Below, piece after piece: positions 53,082-61,498 of a stretch of 64,000 nucleotides of DNA (within the stretch, counting starts at the first letter, position 1; each line of letters opens with the position of its first letter). The stretch is from 66-474 sp039923855 (lineage in GTDB: Bacteria > Pseudomonadota > Gammaproteobacteria > Xanthomonadales > Rhodanobacteraceae). The stretch lies in contig JBDTBW010000052.1 in assembly GCA_039923855.1 (NCBI GenBank), forward strand, positions 1 to 64,000, read 5' to 3'. The notes under the pieces were generated by a model. The model worked only from the letters and a program-made list of their open reading frames with translations, did not search any database and had not been told where the DNA came from. The translations under genes and the position numbers were made by a program.

Positions 53082-53630
53082 ATGGACTTGCGCAACCGTC
53101 GACGTCTACAATTGCTGCTGATCGCCTCGATTTTCGCATTGCCGATTCTGGTGGCGATGGCGCTGACGGCGGCGGGCTGGGTGCCGGGCACGCGAAGTTA
53201 CGGCGTGCCGATTCTGCCGCAACGCAGCGTCGCGAATATCCCGTTGACGTTCGCGGACGGCGCGCCGTTCGCGTGGCGCGACCGCGATTTCCACTGGACA
53301 CTGGTTGCGCTGCCGGGTGCCGATTGCCGCGAACATTGCCTGCGGGCGCTCGACATGATCGAACGCGCACGCATCACGCTCAATCAGAACGCCGGCAAAC
53401 TGAGCCTGGTCTATCTGGGCGCGCCATCGAACGATGCGCAGGCGCGGGCAATCATGAAACCGTGGCGCGTCGCGCAAACGGCCGCGCACGGCCTGGACGA
53501 TCTGCGTCCTGCACGGCGCGATGCGCTGGCCGCGGTGCTGGTGATGCCCGATGGCGTGGCGCTGACGCATTATCCCGATGGCTTCGCCGCCAACGGTTTG
53601 AAAAAGGATTTGCAGAAGGTGATCAAGTGA
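53082..53630 (+). CDS. Sco-like thioredoxin-fold membrane protein of the cox cluster
   Basis: A 182-residue protein with one N-terminal helix (LLLIASIFALPILVAMALTAAGW) and a thioredoxin-like domain (FHWTLVALPGADCREHCLRALDMIERARITLNQNAGKLSLVYLG; GVALTHYPDGFAANGLKKDLQKVI). The C-R-E-H-C pair matches the CxxxC copper site of SCO proteins in spacing, though the overall sequence is diverged. It probably acts in CuA assembly. It overlaps ctaA by 4 bp (GTGA). Confidence 0.8.
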   Translation: MDLRNRRRLQLLLIASIFALPILVAMALTAAGWVPGTRSYGVPILPQRSVANIPLTFADGAPFAWRDRDFHWTLVALPGADCREHCLRALDMIERARITLNQNAGKLSLVYLGAPSNDAQARAIMKPWRVAQTAAHGLDDLRPARRDALAAVLVMPDGVALTHYPDGFAANGLKKDLQKVIK

Positions 53631-54796
53631 GCGCTCCCGCATCCACCCCGCTGCGCCTGTTGGCGTGGATCGCCTGCGCGTTCGCGTTCTGCGTAATCGT
53701 GTTCGGCGCGTTCGTGCGTTTGTCCAATGCGGGTTTGTCTTGCCCCGACTGGCCGACCTGCTACGGCCACGTCACGTGGCCGCAACACGCGCAAGCCATT
53801 ACGCGCGCCGACGCGGCGTTTCCCGATCGTCCGGTGGAAACGGCCAAGGCGTGGCGCGAGCAGACCCACCGCTTTCTGGCCGGCGCGCTAGGCGTGCTGG
53901 TACTTGCGTTGGCGCTGAGCGCGGCGTGGCGAACGCGCAAACGATTCGCCAGCGTGGTAATCGGCATTGCGCTGATCGCGCTCGGCATCCCGCTGTACAT
54001 GTCGCAACGCTACCTGCCATCGGCCGCGCTCGCGGGGATCGGCGAAACGATCCTGTTGTGCTGCGCGATCTTCTGGCGAACGGAAAGTTGGCGGCGTATC
54101 GTGGTGCTGGCGCTGGCGGTAGTGTCGTTCCAGGCCTTGCTCGGGATGTGGACGGTGACCTGGCTCCTGAAACCGGTCGTGGTGTCGGGACATCTGCTGG
54201 GCGGCATGGCGACGTTCGCGCTGCTCGCGTGGATCGCATTGCGTTTGAAATGGGGTCAGGTTCATTTTTCGGATCATGGAACAAACGCGCCGGCAAGCAT
54301 CGGCAAAAATGAACCTGACCCCATTTCGGCATTGCGCAGCGTGGTCATCGTGGGCGTGGTGTTACTGGCTTGTCAGATTGCGTTGGGCGGCTGGACCTCG
54401 TCCAATTATGCGGCGCTTGCGTGCGACACTTCGTTCCCGAAATGTCTCGGTTTATGGTGGCCCCCGGTCGACTTCCATCAGGGTTTCATTGTGTGGCGCG
54501 GCATCGGTGTCGATTTCGAAGGCGGCATTCTGGATGCCGCCGCGCGCAGCGCGATCCAGATCGCGCACCGCTTCGGCGCCGCAGTCGTGTTCGTCTATTT
54601 GGCGTGGCTGGTGCACAAGGTATCGCGCGCGGGCTTGCGCGGATACGGTATCGCGCTCGGCGTGCTGCTGATCGCGCAGGTGCTGCTGGGCATCGGCAAT
54701 GTCAAGCTCGGCCTGCCGTTGGCTGTCGCGGTGGCGCACAACGGCGGCGCCGCGTTGCTGCTGTTTGTGATGGTGGCGTTGCTGGCGCGGACGTAG
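53627..54796 (+). CDS. ctaA: Heme A synthase (COX15/CtaA)
   Basis: A 389-residue eight-helix enzyme that oxidises heme O to heme A. All four heme-ligand histidines can be placed: REQTHRFLAG, VVSGHLLGG, IQIAHRFGAA and AVAHNGGAA. A disulfide-type loop (ACDTSFPKC) is present. In the loop between the two four-helix halves (about residues 208-234) the protein contains WGQVHFSDHGTNAP...NEPDPIS, encoded by an 81-bp palindromic insertion (54247-54327) that keeps the frame. Starts with GTG, coupled to the Sco-like gene. Confidence 0.93.
   Translation: MSAPASTPLRLLAWIACAFAFCVIVFGAFVRLSNAGLSCPDWPTCYGHVTWPQHAQAITRADAAFPDRPVETAKAWREQTHRFLAGALGVLVLALALSAAWRTRKRFASVVIGIALIALGIPLYMSQRYLPSAALAGIGETILLCCAIFWRTESWRRIVVLALAVVSFQALLGMWTVTWLLKPVVVSGHLLGGMATFALLAWIALRLKWGQVHFSDHGTNAPASIGKNEPDPISALRSVVIVGVVLLACQIALGGWTSSNYAALACDTSFPKCLGLWWPPVDFHQGFIVWRGIGVDFEGGILDAAARSAIQIAHRFGAAVVFVYLAWLVHKVSRAGLRGYGIALGVLLIAQVLLGIGNVKLGLPLAVAVAHNGGAALLLFVMVALLART
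54247..54327. repeat. 81-bp palindromic element inserted in frame in ctaA
   Basis: A 23-bp arm at 54247-54269 (beginning GAAATGGGGTCAGG) is matched perfectly in inverse at 54305-54327, around a 35-base centre. The length is 27 codons with no stop in the ctaA frame. The TGGGGTCAGGTTCATTTTT-type sequence is a familiar dispersed repeat in proteobacteria, often linked with REP-type transposases (recollection, not searched). Confidence 0.85.
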
Positions 54797-54876
54797 CGAT
54801 TGAACCCCTCTCTTCGTGAGGGGGTGGCGCGAAGCGCCGGGTGAGGGTTCGTGAATCGCCGAGAGCGATTCAACGC

Positions 54877-54989
54877 CGTCATTCTCGCGTGAGCGAGAAT
54901 CCATTTTTCTGTTCAAGGAAGATTAGGACCAAAATCAAGATGGATTCCGGATTCCGTCCCGATGAAGCCGGGACGGATCCGAAATGACG
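54877..54989. repeat. Dimeric palindromic repeat (CGTCATTCC family), copy 3
   Basis: CGTCATTCTCGCGTGAGCGAG and AATCCAT form the left half; ATGGATTCC, GTCCCGATGAAGCCGGGAC and GAAATGACG form the right half. It lies between ctaA and ctaB, ending 46 bases before the ctaB start. Confidence 0.75.
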
Positions 54990-55034
54990 ACGAGATTGAT
55001 GTGTTCCGAGTCCGGAGTCCCGTAAAATTGCATC

Positions 55035-55952
55035 ATGTCATCGATCGCCGCCCGATACTTCGAACTGACCAAGCCGCGCGTGGTCGCGCTGCTGGTGTTC
55101 ACAGCGGTGATCGGCATGTTCCTCGCGGTGCCGGGCGTGCCGCCGTGGCGGGCACTGGTATTCGGTACGCTCGGCATCTGGCTGGCGTCTGGTTCTGCGG
55201 CGGCGTTGAATCATCTTATCGATCAGCGCATCGACAAGTTGATGGCGCGCACCGCGCAACGTCCACTCGCGACCGGCGCATTGAATCCGCGTCAGGCGCT
55301 TGTGTTCGCGCTGGTGCTCGGCGCGGTCTCGATGGTGATCCTGTTTTTTCTGGTCAATCCGCTGACCGCGCTGCTGACTTTTGCCGGCTTGATCGGTTAC
55401 GCGGTGATCTAAACCGCGTACCTCAAGCGTGCGACGCCGCAGAACATCGTGATCGGCGGCCTGGCCGGCGCGATCCCGCCGTTGTTGGGTTGGTCCGCGG
55501 CCACCGACATGGCGGGCGAACGCGATTGGGCTTACGCGCTGCTGCTGGTGCTGATCATCTTCGCGTGGACGCCGCCGCATTTCTGGTCGCTGGCGATCTT
55601 TCGCCGCGAGGATTACAAGCGCGCCTGCATCCCGATGCTGCCGGTGGCGTATGGTGTGGAATACACGCGCTGGCATGTGCTGTTCTACACCGTGCTGCTG
55701 GTACTGGCGACGATGCTGCCGTATCTGGCCGGCATGAGCGGCCTGTTTTATCTTGGCGGCGCGCTGGTGCTGGGGTTGGCGTATCTTTATTACGCGATCC
55801 GCCTGATGCGTCCGCCGGATGAAATGTTCGCAATGCGCGCCTTCGGTTATTCGATCGTGTATCTGATGGCGTTGTTCGCGTTCCTGCTGATCGATCACTG
55901 GTTGAGCGGGCCGGCGCTGATGGCGCGTTACGCGATGCAACAGGTCGGATGA
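55035..55952 (+). pseudogene. ctaB: Protoheme IX farnesyltransferase (heme O synthase), interrupted by one stop codon
   Basis: Both halves are in the same frame. Residues 1-125 (LTKPRVVALLVFTAVIG, then the prenyl-diphosphate motif NHLIDQRIDKLMARTAQRPL) end at TAA 55410-55412. Reading on gives TAYLKRATPQNIVIGGLAGAIPPLLGW and the rest of a normal CtaB, so a Tyr codon in the usual GYAVIYTAYLKR became TAA. Everything else, including the 4-bp overlap with the next gene, looks intact. Options: recent inactivation, readthrough, or a sequence error. A functional copy would be needed for an aa3 oxidase. Confidence 0.88.
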
Positions 55953-56848
55953 TCGTGATGGATCCGCTGCGCTGGCTGATCCCCTGGGAGCCATCGCCGA
56001 CCGTGGTGGTCTGCTTCGTCGTGGCCGTGTGGCTTTATCTGCGCGGCGCTCGGCGCTCGCCGGTTACCGCGCCCTGGCCGCGTCAACTCGCATTCTGGAG
56101 CGGGCTCGCGATCCTCTACATCGGCCTGCACACGCACTTGGATTACTACGCCGAGCACGAGTTTTTCATGCATCGATTGCAGCATCTGGGGCTGCATCAC
56201 ATGGGTCCCTTCCTGATCGCATTGTCGTATCCCGGCGCGGCCTTTCGGCGCGGATTGCCGCTGTCGTGGCGCGTGCGGTATCTGCGGCCGCTATTGGAAT
56301 GGGCGCCGCTGCGGATCGCATCGAACGTGTTGTTCAATACTTTCGTTGCGGTGATCCTGTTCGTGGGGCTGGTGTATTTCTGGCTGTGGCCGGCGGTGCA
56401 TTTCGATGCGATGCTGGATTGGCGTCTGTACCGCGTGATGAACTGGAGCATGACAGTGGACGGCCTGTTGTTCTGGTGGCTGATCCTGGATCCGCGCCCC
56501 AGGCCGCCGGCGCGGCTGGCGCCCGGCATGCGCGTGCTGCTGCCGCTCATCGCGATCTTTCCGCAGATACTGATCGGCGCGTACATCACCTTCGCGCATG
56601 GCGATCTGTATCCGATTTACGCGTTGTGCGGCCGCGCGTTCGGCGGGATCACGCAATCGACCGACCAGTATCTCGGCGGCCTGATCCTGTGGATTCCCTC
56701 ATCGATGATGAGCGTGCTGGGCGCGCTGATCGCGTTCCGCCATTGGTTGCGCTTGTCCACGCGCGGGAAACTGGCGATCCAGCCGAGATGGCGGGAGCAG
56801 CGCAAGTTGCAGCAACGGCAACTGGAACAGCGTGGCGCATCCACGTAA
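55949..56848 (+). CDS. ctaG: Caa3-type CtaG family cytochrome oxidase assembly protein
   Basis: A 299-residue protein with seven or so helices, matching the caa3_CtaG family (not Cox11): LHTHLDYYAEHEFFMHRLQHLGLHHMGPFLIALSYPG, MNWSMTVDGLLFWWLILDPRPRPP, and LIAIFPQILIGAYITFAHGDLYPIYALCGRAFGGITQSTDQYLGGLILWIPSSMMS. The His/Met-rich helices are thought to handle copper for CuB. Its start overlaps the ctaB stop (ATGA), so it is part of the same operon. Confidence 0.88.
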   Translation: MIVMDPLRWLIPWEPSPTVVVCFVVAVWLYLRGARRSPVTAPWPRQLAFWSGLAILYIGLHTHLDYYAEHEFFMHRLQHLGLHHMGPFLIALSYPGAAFRRGLPLSWRVRYLRPLLEWAPLRIASNVLFNTFVAVILFVGLVYFWLWPAVHFDAMLDWRLYRVMNWSMTVDGLLFWWLILDPRPRPPARLAPGMRVLLPLIAIFPQILIGAYITFAHGDLYPIYALCGRAFGGITQSTDQYLGGLILWIPSSMMSVLGALIAFRHWLRLSTRGKLAIQPRWREQRKLQQRQLEQRGAST

Positions 56849-56903
56849 TCGCGCCCTTTCTATGCTCGTCGCCTCCGAACCAGTCATGCCGACCCGCGTG
56901 TCA

Positions 56904-57374
56904 TCAATCGTTCGGGCCCGTTGCATTTGCCGGTCGCACCAGCCATATCGCGTAAAGTGTTTCGCCGTTGTTGAAATGCAGCGATAAGTGTACCGAGTCG
57001 CCGGGTTTGATCGAATGTTTAGGGTTCATCAGCATCAGGTGGTAGCCGCCGGGGGCAAGTTTTACCTGGCCGTGTGCGGGAATGCCGATCTCACCCATCA
57101 TTTCCATCGTGTCCTTGCCGTCTTTCTGCATCGAACGATGCAGCATCGTCATACCGTAATCGGTGCTGTCCACGCCAGTGAGCTTTACAGCCTTGTCGCC
57201 ATCGTTGCGAATGGTCGCGTAACCCGCGGCGGGAAGATTTGCGGGCAGCCAGCGCACCCAACCGCGCTCAATGCTTTCGTGCACTAACGGCGGCGGCAAT
57301 GTCAACGCTTGTGTGTTTGTGGCATAGAGGACCAGCGCGGCACACGCCACGAAGCTTGAAAAAATACGTTTCAT
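56904..57374 (-). CDS. Periplasmic copper chaperone PCu(A)C
   Basis: A 156-residue secreted protein: signal peptide (FSSFVACAALVLYATNTQA) and the PCu(A)C domain with its Met/His copper motif (MTMLHRSMQKDGKDTMEMM ... GGYHLMLMNPK). It passes Cu(I) to the CuA site, working with SCO. It lies 9 bp after the SCO gene on the same strand; the pair is convergent with the cox cluster. Confidence 0.92.
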   Translation of the reverse strand: MKRIFSSFVACAALVLYATNTQALTLPPPLVHESIERGWVRWLPANLPAAGYATIRNDGDKAVKLTGVDSTDYGMTMLHRSMQKDGKDTMEMMGEIGIPAHGQVKLAPGGYHLMLMNPKHSIKPGDSVHLSLHFNNGETLYAIWLVRPANATGPND

Positions 57375-57383
57375 CTTTTCACT

Positions 57384-57992
57384 TCAGTCATCTGAGTCAG
57401 AGTGCATTAACAATTTGAGGTCGTGCGCAATCGCGTCGACGCTGTCGGCGGAGGTTCCCAGCAGGCGCGCGCGGCCTTGCATGTCGAAAATATAGATGCC
57501 GGAGCTGTGGCTGACCTGATATCCACCGTCCGGCTGTGCAGCGTCGCGATTGAACGCGGCACGGTAATTTTTCGCCATCGCGGCGATCTGCGCGGACGTG
57601 CCAGTGAGGCCGACGATGCGCGGATCGAACGCGCTGACGTACTGGTGCAAAACCTGCGGCGTGTCGCGCGCGGGATCGACACTGACGAACAGAATTTGCA
57701 CCTTGCCCGCGTCCGCACCGAGCCTCTGCATCACCAGATGCAGGTGCCCCAGCGTCAGCGGACACACATCCGGGCAGTTCGTGTAGCCGAAATACATCAG
57801 CACGTACTTGCCGCGGAAATCCGCCGCACTGGCTGGCTTGCCGTTGTCGGAAGTCAGATTGAATTGCAGATCGGGCAGATGCCCGCGCACATCGTTCAAT
57901 TGCCACGGCGGCGGCGCATGGCCGCAAGCGGCGAGCAGTACGAGCACGGTGCAGAGTACGACAAGACGCGGCAATCGTTTGAGGTGGGACAT
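57384..57992 (-). CDS. SCO family copper-chaperone lipoprotein
   Basis: A 202-residue SCO1/SenC protein: lipoprotein signal (LVVLCTVLVLLAACG), thioredoxin fold with the copper cysteines (YFGYTNCPDVCPLTLGHL), the conserved DP block FVSVDPARDTPQVLHQYVSAF and a metal-ligand His in YQVSHSSGIYIFD. It builds the CuA centre of CoxB with PCu(A)C. The ATG at 57992 sets the lipobox near residue 22. Confidence 0.92.
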   Translation of the reverse strand: MSHLKRLPRLVVLCTVLVLLAACGHAPPPWQLNDVRGHLPDLQFNLTSDNGKPASAADFRGKYVLMYFGYTNCPDVCPLTLGHLHLVMQRLGADAGKVQILFVSVDPARDTPQVLHQYVSAFDPRIVGLTGTSAQIAAMAKNYRAAFNRDAAQPDGGYQVSHSSGIYIFDMQGRARLLGTSADSVDAIAHDLKLLMHSDSDD

Positions 57993-58165
57993 GCGGATTG
58001 GAATCGGGACGAATATTCCATGATACCGGAGGCATTCCCACGAAGCGGGGTCGTTGCATGGCAGGGTTGACTTGCACGCGCCCACGCACGACAATGCGCG
58101 CGCCGTCGGGCGCGCTGCGCCCACCGGTATTCGTGTCCACCACACAAAGGTCTATGGACGTCCAC

Positions 58166-58271
58166 CCTAGTCGATCCGCCGCGCACCGCTTGCACCGGAT
58201 GCCGGCATCGCAACAAAAACCGATTGTCTGCGGCGGCCGCTCACGGTCGGCCGGCGCTTTCCTCGACTAGG
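58166..58271 (+). promoter_or_regulatory. Candidate structured leader RNA upstream of mgtA
   Basis: CCTAGTCGA (58166-58174) and TCGACTAGG (58263-58271) can close a ~106-nt domain. Inside are CCGCCGC/GCGGCGG (58176/58230), the self-pairing GATGCCGGCATC (about 58199-58210) and CGGCCG/CGGCCG (58234/58248); the second and last compete. Further down are hairpin GGCGCC-GCC-GGCGCC (58293-58307) and CCTTGATCAAGG (58306-58317), which would mask the AAGGAG of the small ORF. It matches no riboswitch class I know. The 334-base gap 57993-58326 otherwise holds the divergent promoters. Confidence 0.45.
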
Positions 58272-58326
58272 AAAGTCCGGCCCTTCCTGATCGGCGCCGC
58301 CGGCGCCTTGATCAAGGAGAAGGGCC

Positions 58327-58464
58327 ATGAAACTCCTTCGCGATTTGTTCCGTCTACGCACGGCCGGCCGCCGCGTGTTGCGCGCGCGCCGTCACGACCA
58401 GCGCCGCGCCTGGCACGTGACCGTGCCCGCGCCGCGCGGTGGTGATTTGCATCCTGTGGCGTAA
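58327..58464 (+). CDS. Arg-rich 45-aa small ORF, possible mgtA leader peptide
   Basis: ATG with a strong ribosome-binding site (AAGGAG, 58314-58319, spacing 7). The product starts KLLRDLFRLRTAGRRVLRAR and ends PAPRGGDLHPVA; it is very basic and has no clear homologue known to me. It lies 160 bases before mgtA, where enteric bacteria have the mgtL leader peptide. After its stop a hairpin CCATCGTG-GTTAT-CACGATGG (58521-58541) precedes mgtA. A regulatory role is inferred from position. Confidence 0.55.
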   Translation: MKLLRDLFRLRTAGRRVLRARRHDQRRAWHVTVPAPRGGDLHPVA

Positions 58465-58624
58465 TCGACGTCGCCGTCATGCACAGCTTGCCGCGCAAAG
58501 GCTGGCCCCCAAGTCGAACGCCATCGTGGTTATCACGATGGTGCGGCATTCGCCGCTCACCATAAGGCGCGAATCGCTTCGTTCGCTCCGCGCCGCTGGT
58601 TCCAGGCCACCACGGACGCGGATC

Positions 58625-61333
58625 ATGTTCCTCTCTCCCAACGACACCACGAAGAATGGCGTGCCCAAACCGAGCGCAATGTCCGCGTGCCCGCTCGCCG
58701 CTGGCGAAGCGTGGCGGCCCAGCGGGGAATTGCTCGCCGCGCTGGATACCAGCCTCGCGGGTTTGGACGAGGAACAGATCGAGGCGCGGCTGGATCGCGA
58801 CGGCATCAACGAAGCGAGTCACGAAAAGCCGCCACACTGGTCGCTGCAATTGCTGCGCGCCTTCAGGAATCCTTTCATCATCGTGCTGCTGGTGCTGGCC
58901 GGCGTGCAGCTCGTCAGCACGCCGGGGGATCTCACCGGCCCGATCATCATCGCGGTGATGGTGTTGATCAGCGTATCGCTGAGCTTCACCCAGGAATACC
59001 GTTCCTCGAAAGCGGCGGAAAAACTGAAAGCCATGGTGCGCAACACCGCCACGGTGACGCGCCGCGCTTCGGACGCCCACAGCGAGCGGATCGAGGTGCC
59101 GGTGGTGGAACTGGTCGCCGGCGACATCGTGCATTTGAGCGCGGGCGACATGGTGCCCGCCGACTTGCGATTGCTGTCCGCGAAGGATTTGTTTATCAGC
59201 CAGGCGATCCTCACCGGCGAATCGCTGCCGGTGGAAAAAAGCACGCCCGCGCGGGACGCGCGCAGCGACAGCGCGCACGACAATCCGCTCGATCTTCCGG
59301 GGGTGTGCTACATGGGCACCAACGTGGTCAGCGGAGCCGCAACCGCGGTCGTGGTCGCCACCGGAGCGCGCAGTTATCTCGGCTCGCTGTCGCGCACTTT
59401 GAGCGGTCAGCGAGTGCAGACAAGTTTCGACCGCGGCGTCAATAGCGTGTCATGGCTTTTGATCCGTTTCATGGCGGTGATGGTACCGATCGTTTTCCTG
59501 ATCAATGGCTTCGACAAGCACAACTGGCTGGAGGCATTCCTGTTCGCGGTGTCGGTGGCGGTCGGTCTCACGCCCGAGATGCTGCCGCTGATCGTCACCG
59601 CCAACCTGGGCAAAGGCGCGCTGGCAATGTCCAAGCGCAAGGTGGTCGTCAAACGTTTGAACGCGATCCAGAACTTCGGCGCGATGGACGTGCTGTGCAC
59701 CGACAAGACCGGCACGCTGACGCTCGACAAGATCGTGCTTGAGCAGCACCTGGATTTGCGCGGCGAGGAATCCGAGGACGCGCTGGAATACGGCTATCTC
59801 AACAGCCACTTCCAGACGGGCCTGAAAAACCTGATGGACAAGGCGGTGCTTTCGCACCGCGATCTGGAGCACACCATTGCGCGTTGGCGCGTGGTCGACG
59901 AGATCCCCTTCGACTTCCAGCGTCGGCGCATGTCGGTCATCTTGGCGCCCCGGCTTCACTCCCTTTCTACCGCGACGGAAGAGAGTGAAGCCGGGGCGCC
60001 TACCGAAGGCAGCGGCGAGGAACTGCTGGTATGCAAAGGCGCGGTCGAGGAGATGCTTCCGATCTGCGCATACGCGCGCGACGATGGCGAAGCCGTGCCA
60101 ATGACCGATGAACGCCGTCGCGAGATCCGCGCGCTGACGCACGAATTGAACGAAGATGGTCTGCGCGTGCTGGTGGTAGCGGTCAAACATCAGCCGCCGA
60201 TCGGCCGCCCCTACGGCGTCGCCGAAGAGAATGGCCTGACCGCGATCGGTTGCCTGGCGTTTCTGGATCCGCCCAAAGATAGCGCCGGCACCGCGATCGC
60301 GGCGTTGCATCACCATGGCGTGGAGGTCAAGGTCATCACCGGCGACAACCAGGTGGTGACCCGCAAGATCGCGCGCGAGGTCGGCCTGGATGTCGCGCAG
60401 TCGGTGCGCGGCAGCGAGATCGAGCCCCTCGACGACACGCAGCTCGACGCGCTGGTCGCGCGCACCACTGTGTTCGCCAAGATGTCGCCGTTGCAGAAAG
60501 CGCGCGTGGTCGCGTCGTTGCAACGCCAAGGCCACACCGTCGGCTTCCTCGGCGACGGCATCAACGACGCGCCCGCGCTGCGTCAGGCCGATGTCGGCAT
60601 TTCGGTCGATACCGCCACCGACATCGCCAAGGAATCGGCCGACATCATCCTGCTGGAAAAAAACCTGATGGTGCTGGAGGAGGGCGTGCTGGAAGGCCGC
60701 ATCACCTTCGGCAACATCGTCAAGTACATCAAGATGACGGCGAGTTCCAACTTCGGCAACGTGTTCAGTGTGTTGATCGCCAGCGCCTTCCTGCCGTTTC
60801 TGCCGATGCTGCCGCTGCAGATCCTGGTGCTGAACTTGCTTTACGACATTTCGCAATTGTCGATTCCGTTCGACAGGATGGACGAGGAATACATCCGTGT
60901 GCCGCGCAAGTGGGACGCCGACGACATCGGCCGCTTCATGTTGTGGATTGGGCCGACCAGTTCCGTGTTCGATCTCACCACGTTCGCGTTATTGTGGTTC
61001 GTATTCCGCGCCGACGCGCCGGCGCACCAGTCATTGTTCCAGTCCGGCTGGTTTATCGAGAGCCTGTTGACGCAAACCCTGATCGTGCACCTGATCCGCA
61101 CCCGCCGGATTCCATTCCTGCAGAGTGTGGCGTCCGCGCCGGTGCTGGCGCTGACCGGCGTCATTATCGCGATCGGCCTGTTGCTGCCGTTCACCGTGCT
61201 CGGCGCCAAACTGGGGATGCAGCCGGTGCCGGGCGTGTTTTTCGCATGGCTGGCGCTCACGGTGCTTTGCTACGGTCTGCTGACGCAGGGCGTCAAGACG
61301 TTGTACGTGCGGCTTTATGGGCGGTGGCTGTAA
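58625..61333 (+). CDS. mgtA: Mg2+-importing P-type ATPase MgtA
   Basis: A 902-residue P3B-type ATPase. Seen: LTGESLPVEKS (actuator domain), phosphorylation site DVLCTDKTGTLTLDK, hinge GDGINDAPALRQADVGISVD and ten helices including LPLQILVLNLLYDISQLSIPFDRMDEEYI. It imports Mg2+ at the inner membrane and is usually induced by low Mg2+. In the nucleotide-binding domain, RRMSVILAP is followed by about 20 extra residues (RLHSLSTATEESEAGAPTEG) encoded by a palindrome at 59944-60000. The ATG at 58625 gives the family length; the frame is open to 58439. Confidence 0.93.
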   Translation: MFLSPNDTTKNGVPKPSAMSACPLAAGEAWRPSGELLAALDTSLAGLDEEQIEARLDRDGINEASHEKPPHWSLQLLRAFRNPFIIVLLVLAGVQLVSTPGDLTGPIIIAVMVLISVSLSFTQEYRSSKAAEKLKAMVRNTATVTRRASDAHSERIEVPVVELVAGDIVHLSAGDMVPADLRLLSAKDLFISQAILTGESLPVEKSTPARDARSDSAHDNPLDLPGVCYMGTNVVSGAATAVVVATGARSYLGSLSRTLSGQRVQTSFDRGVNSVSWLLIRFMAVMVPIVFLINGFDKHNWLEAFLFAVSVAVGLTPEMLPLIVTANLGKGALAMSKRKVVVKRLNAIQNFGAMDVLCTDKTGTLTLDKIVLEQHLDLRGEESEDALEYGYLNSHFQTGLKNLMDKAVLSHRDLEHTIARWRVVDEIPFDFQRRRMSVILAPRLHSLSTATEESEAGAPTEGSGEELLVCKGAVEEMLPICAYARDDGEAVPMTDERRREIRALTHELNEDGLRVLVVAVKHQPPIGRPYGVAEENGLTAIGCLAFLDPPKDSAGTAIAALHHHGVEVKVITGDNQVVTRKIAREVGLDVAQSVRGSEIEPLDDTQLDALVARTTVFAKMSPLQKARVVASLQRQGHTVGFLGDGINDAPALRQADVGISVDTATDIAKESADIILLEKNLMVLEEGVLEGRITFGNIVKYIKMTASSNFGNVFSVLIASAFLPFLPMLPLQILVLNLLYDISQLSIPFDRMDEEYIRVPRKWDADDIGRFMLWIGPTSSVFDLTTFALLWFVFRADAPAHQSLFQSGWFIESLLTQTLIVHLIRTRRIPFLQSVASAPVLALTGVIIAIGLLLPFTVLGAKLGMQPVPGVFFAWLALTVLCYGLLTQGVKTLYVRLYGRWL
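59944..60000. repeat. 57-bp palindrome inside mgtA
   Basis: GGCGCCCCGGCTTCACTC (59944-59961) and its exact inverse (59983-60000) flank 21 bases. The total of 57 bp is 19 codons with no stop, within the N-domain coding region. Confidence 0.85.
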
Positions 61334-61356
61334 GCTGATTACGTTGTCGCATTGCT

Positions 61357-61391
61357 CGTCATTTCGGGGCCGCGCGCAGCGCGGAACCCGG
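61357..61391. repeat. CGTCATTTCGG repeat half upstream of the glutathione peroxidase gene
   Basis: CGTCATTTCGGGG, a CCGCGCGCAGCGCGG hairpin and AACCCGG form a half unit of the CGTCATTCC family. The following bases to about 61470 resemble 16381-16450, including a GATCGC-AGGAA-GCGATC hairpin. Confidence 0.6.
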
Positions 61392-61498
61392 ACGGCGTAG
61401 GCAGGATGCAAAAAGCCGAACACCGAAGGTGGCTCGAAGGGCAGATCGCAGGAAGCGATCCGCAATCCATTTTTGTGCTTGCTTTTGGAAGTTTCAAC

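Noticed and set aside
52496..53191. A 231-codon minus-strand frame opposite surf1 and the Sco-like gene
   Set aside because: It runs through the dispersed repeat at 52943-53040 and the antisense of two solid genes; no family match.
58263..58282. GACTAGGAAAGTCCGGCCC resembles the conserved P4 strand of RNase P RNA
   Set aside because: No other RNase P elements are found around it; the match is short and lies within the mgtA leader.
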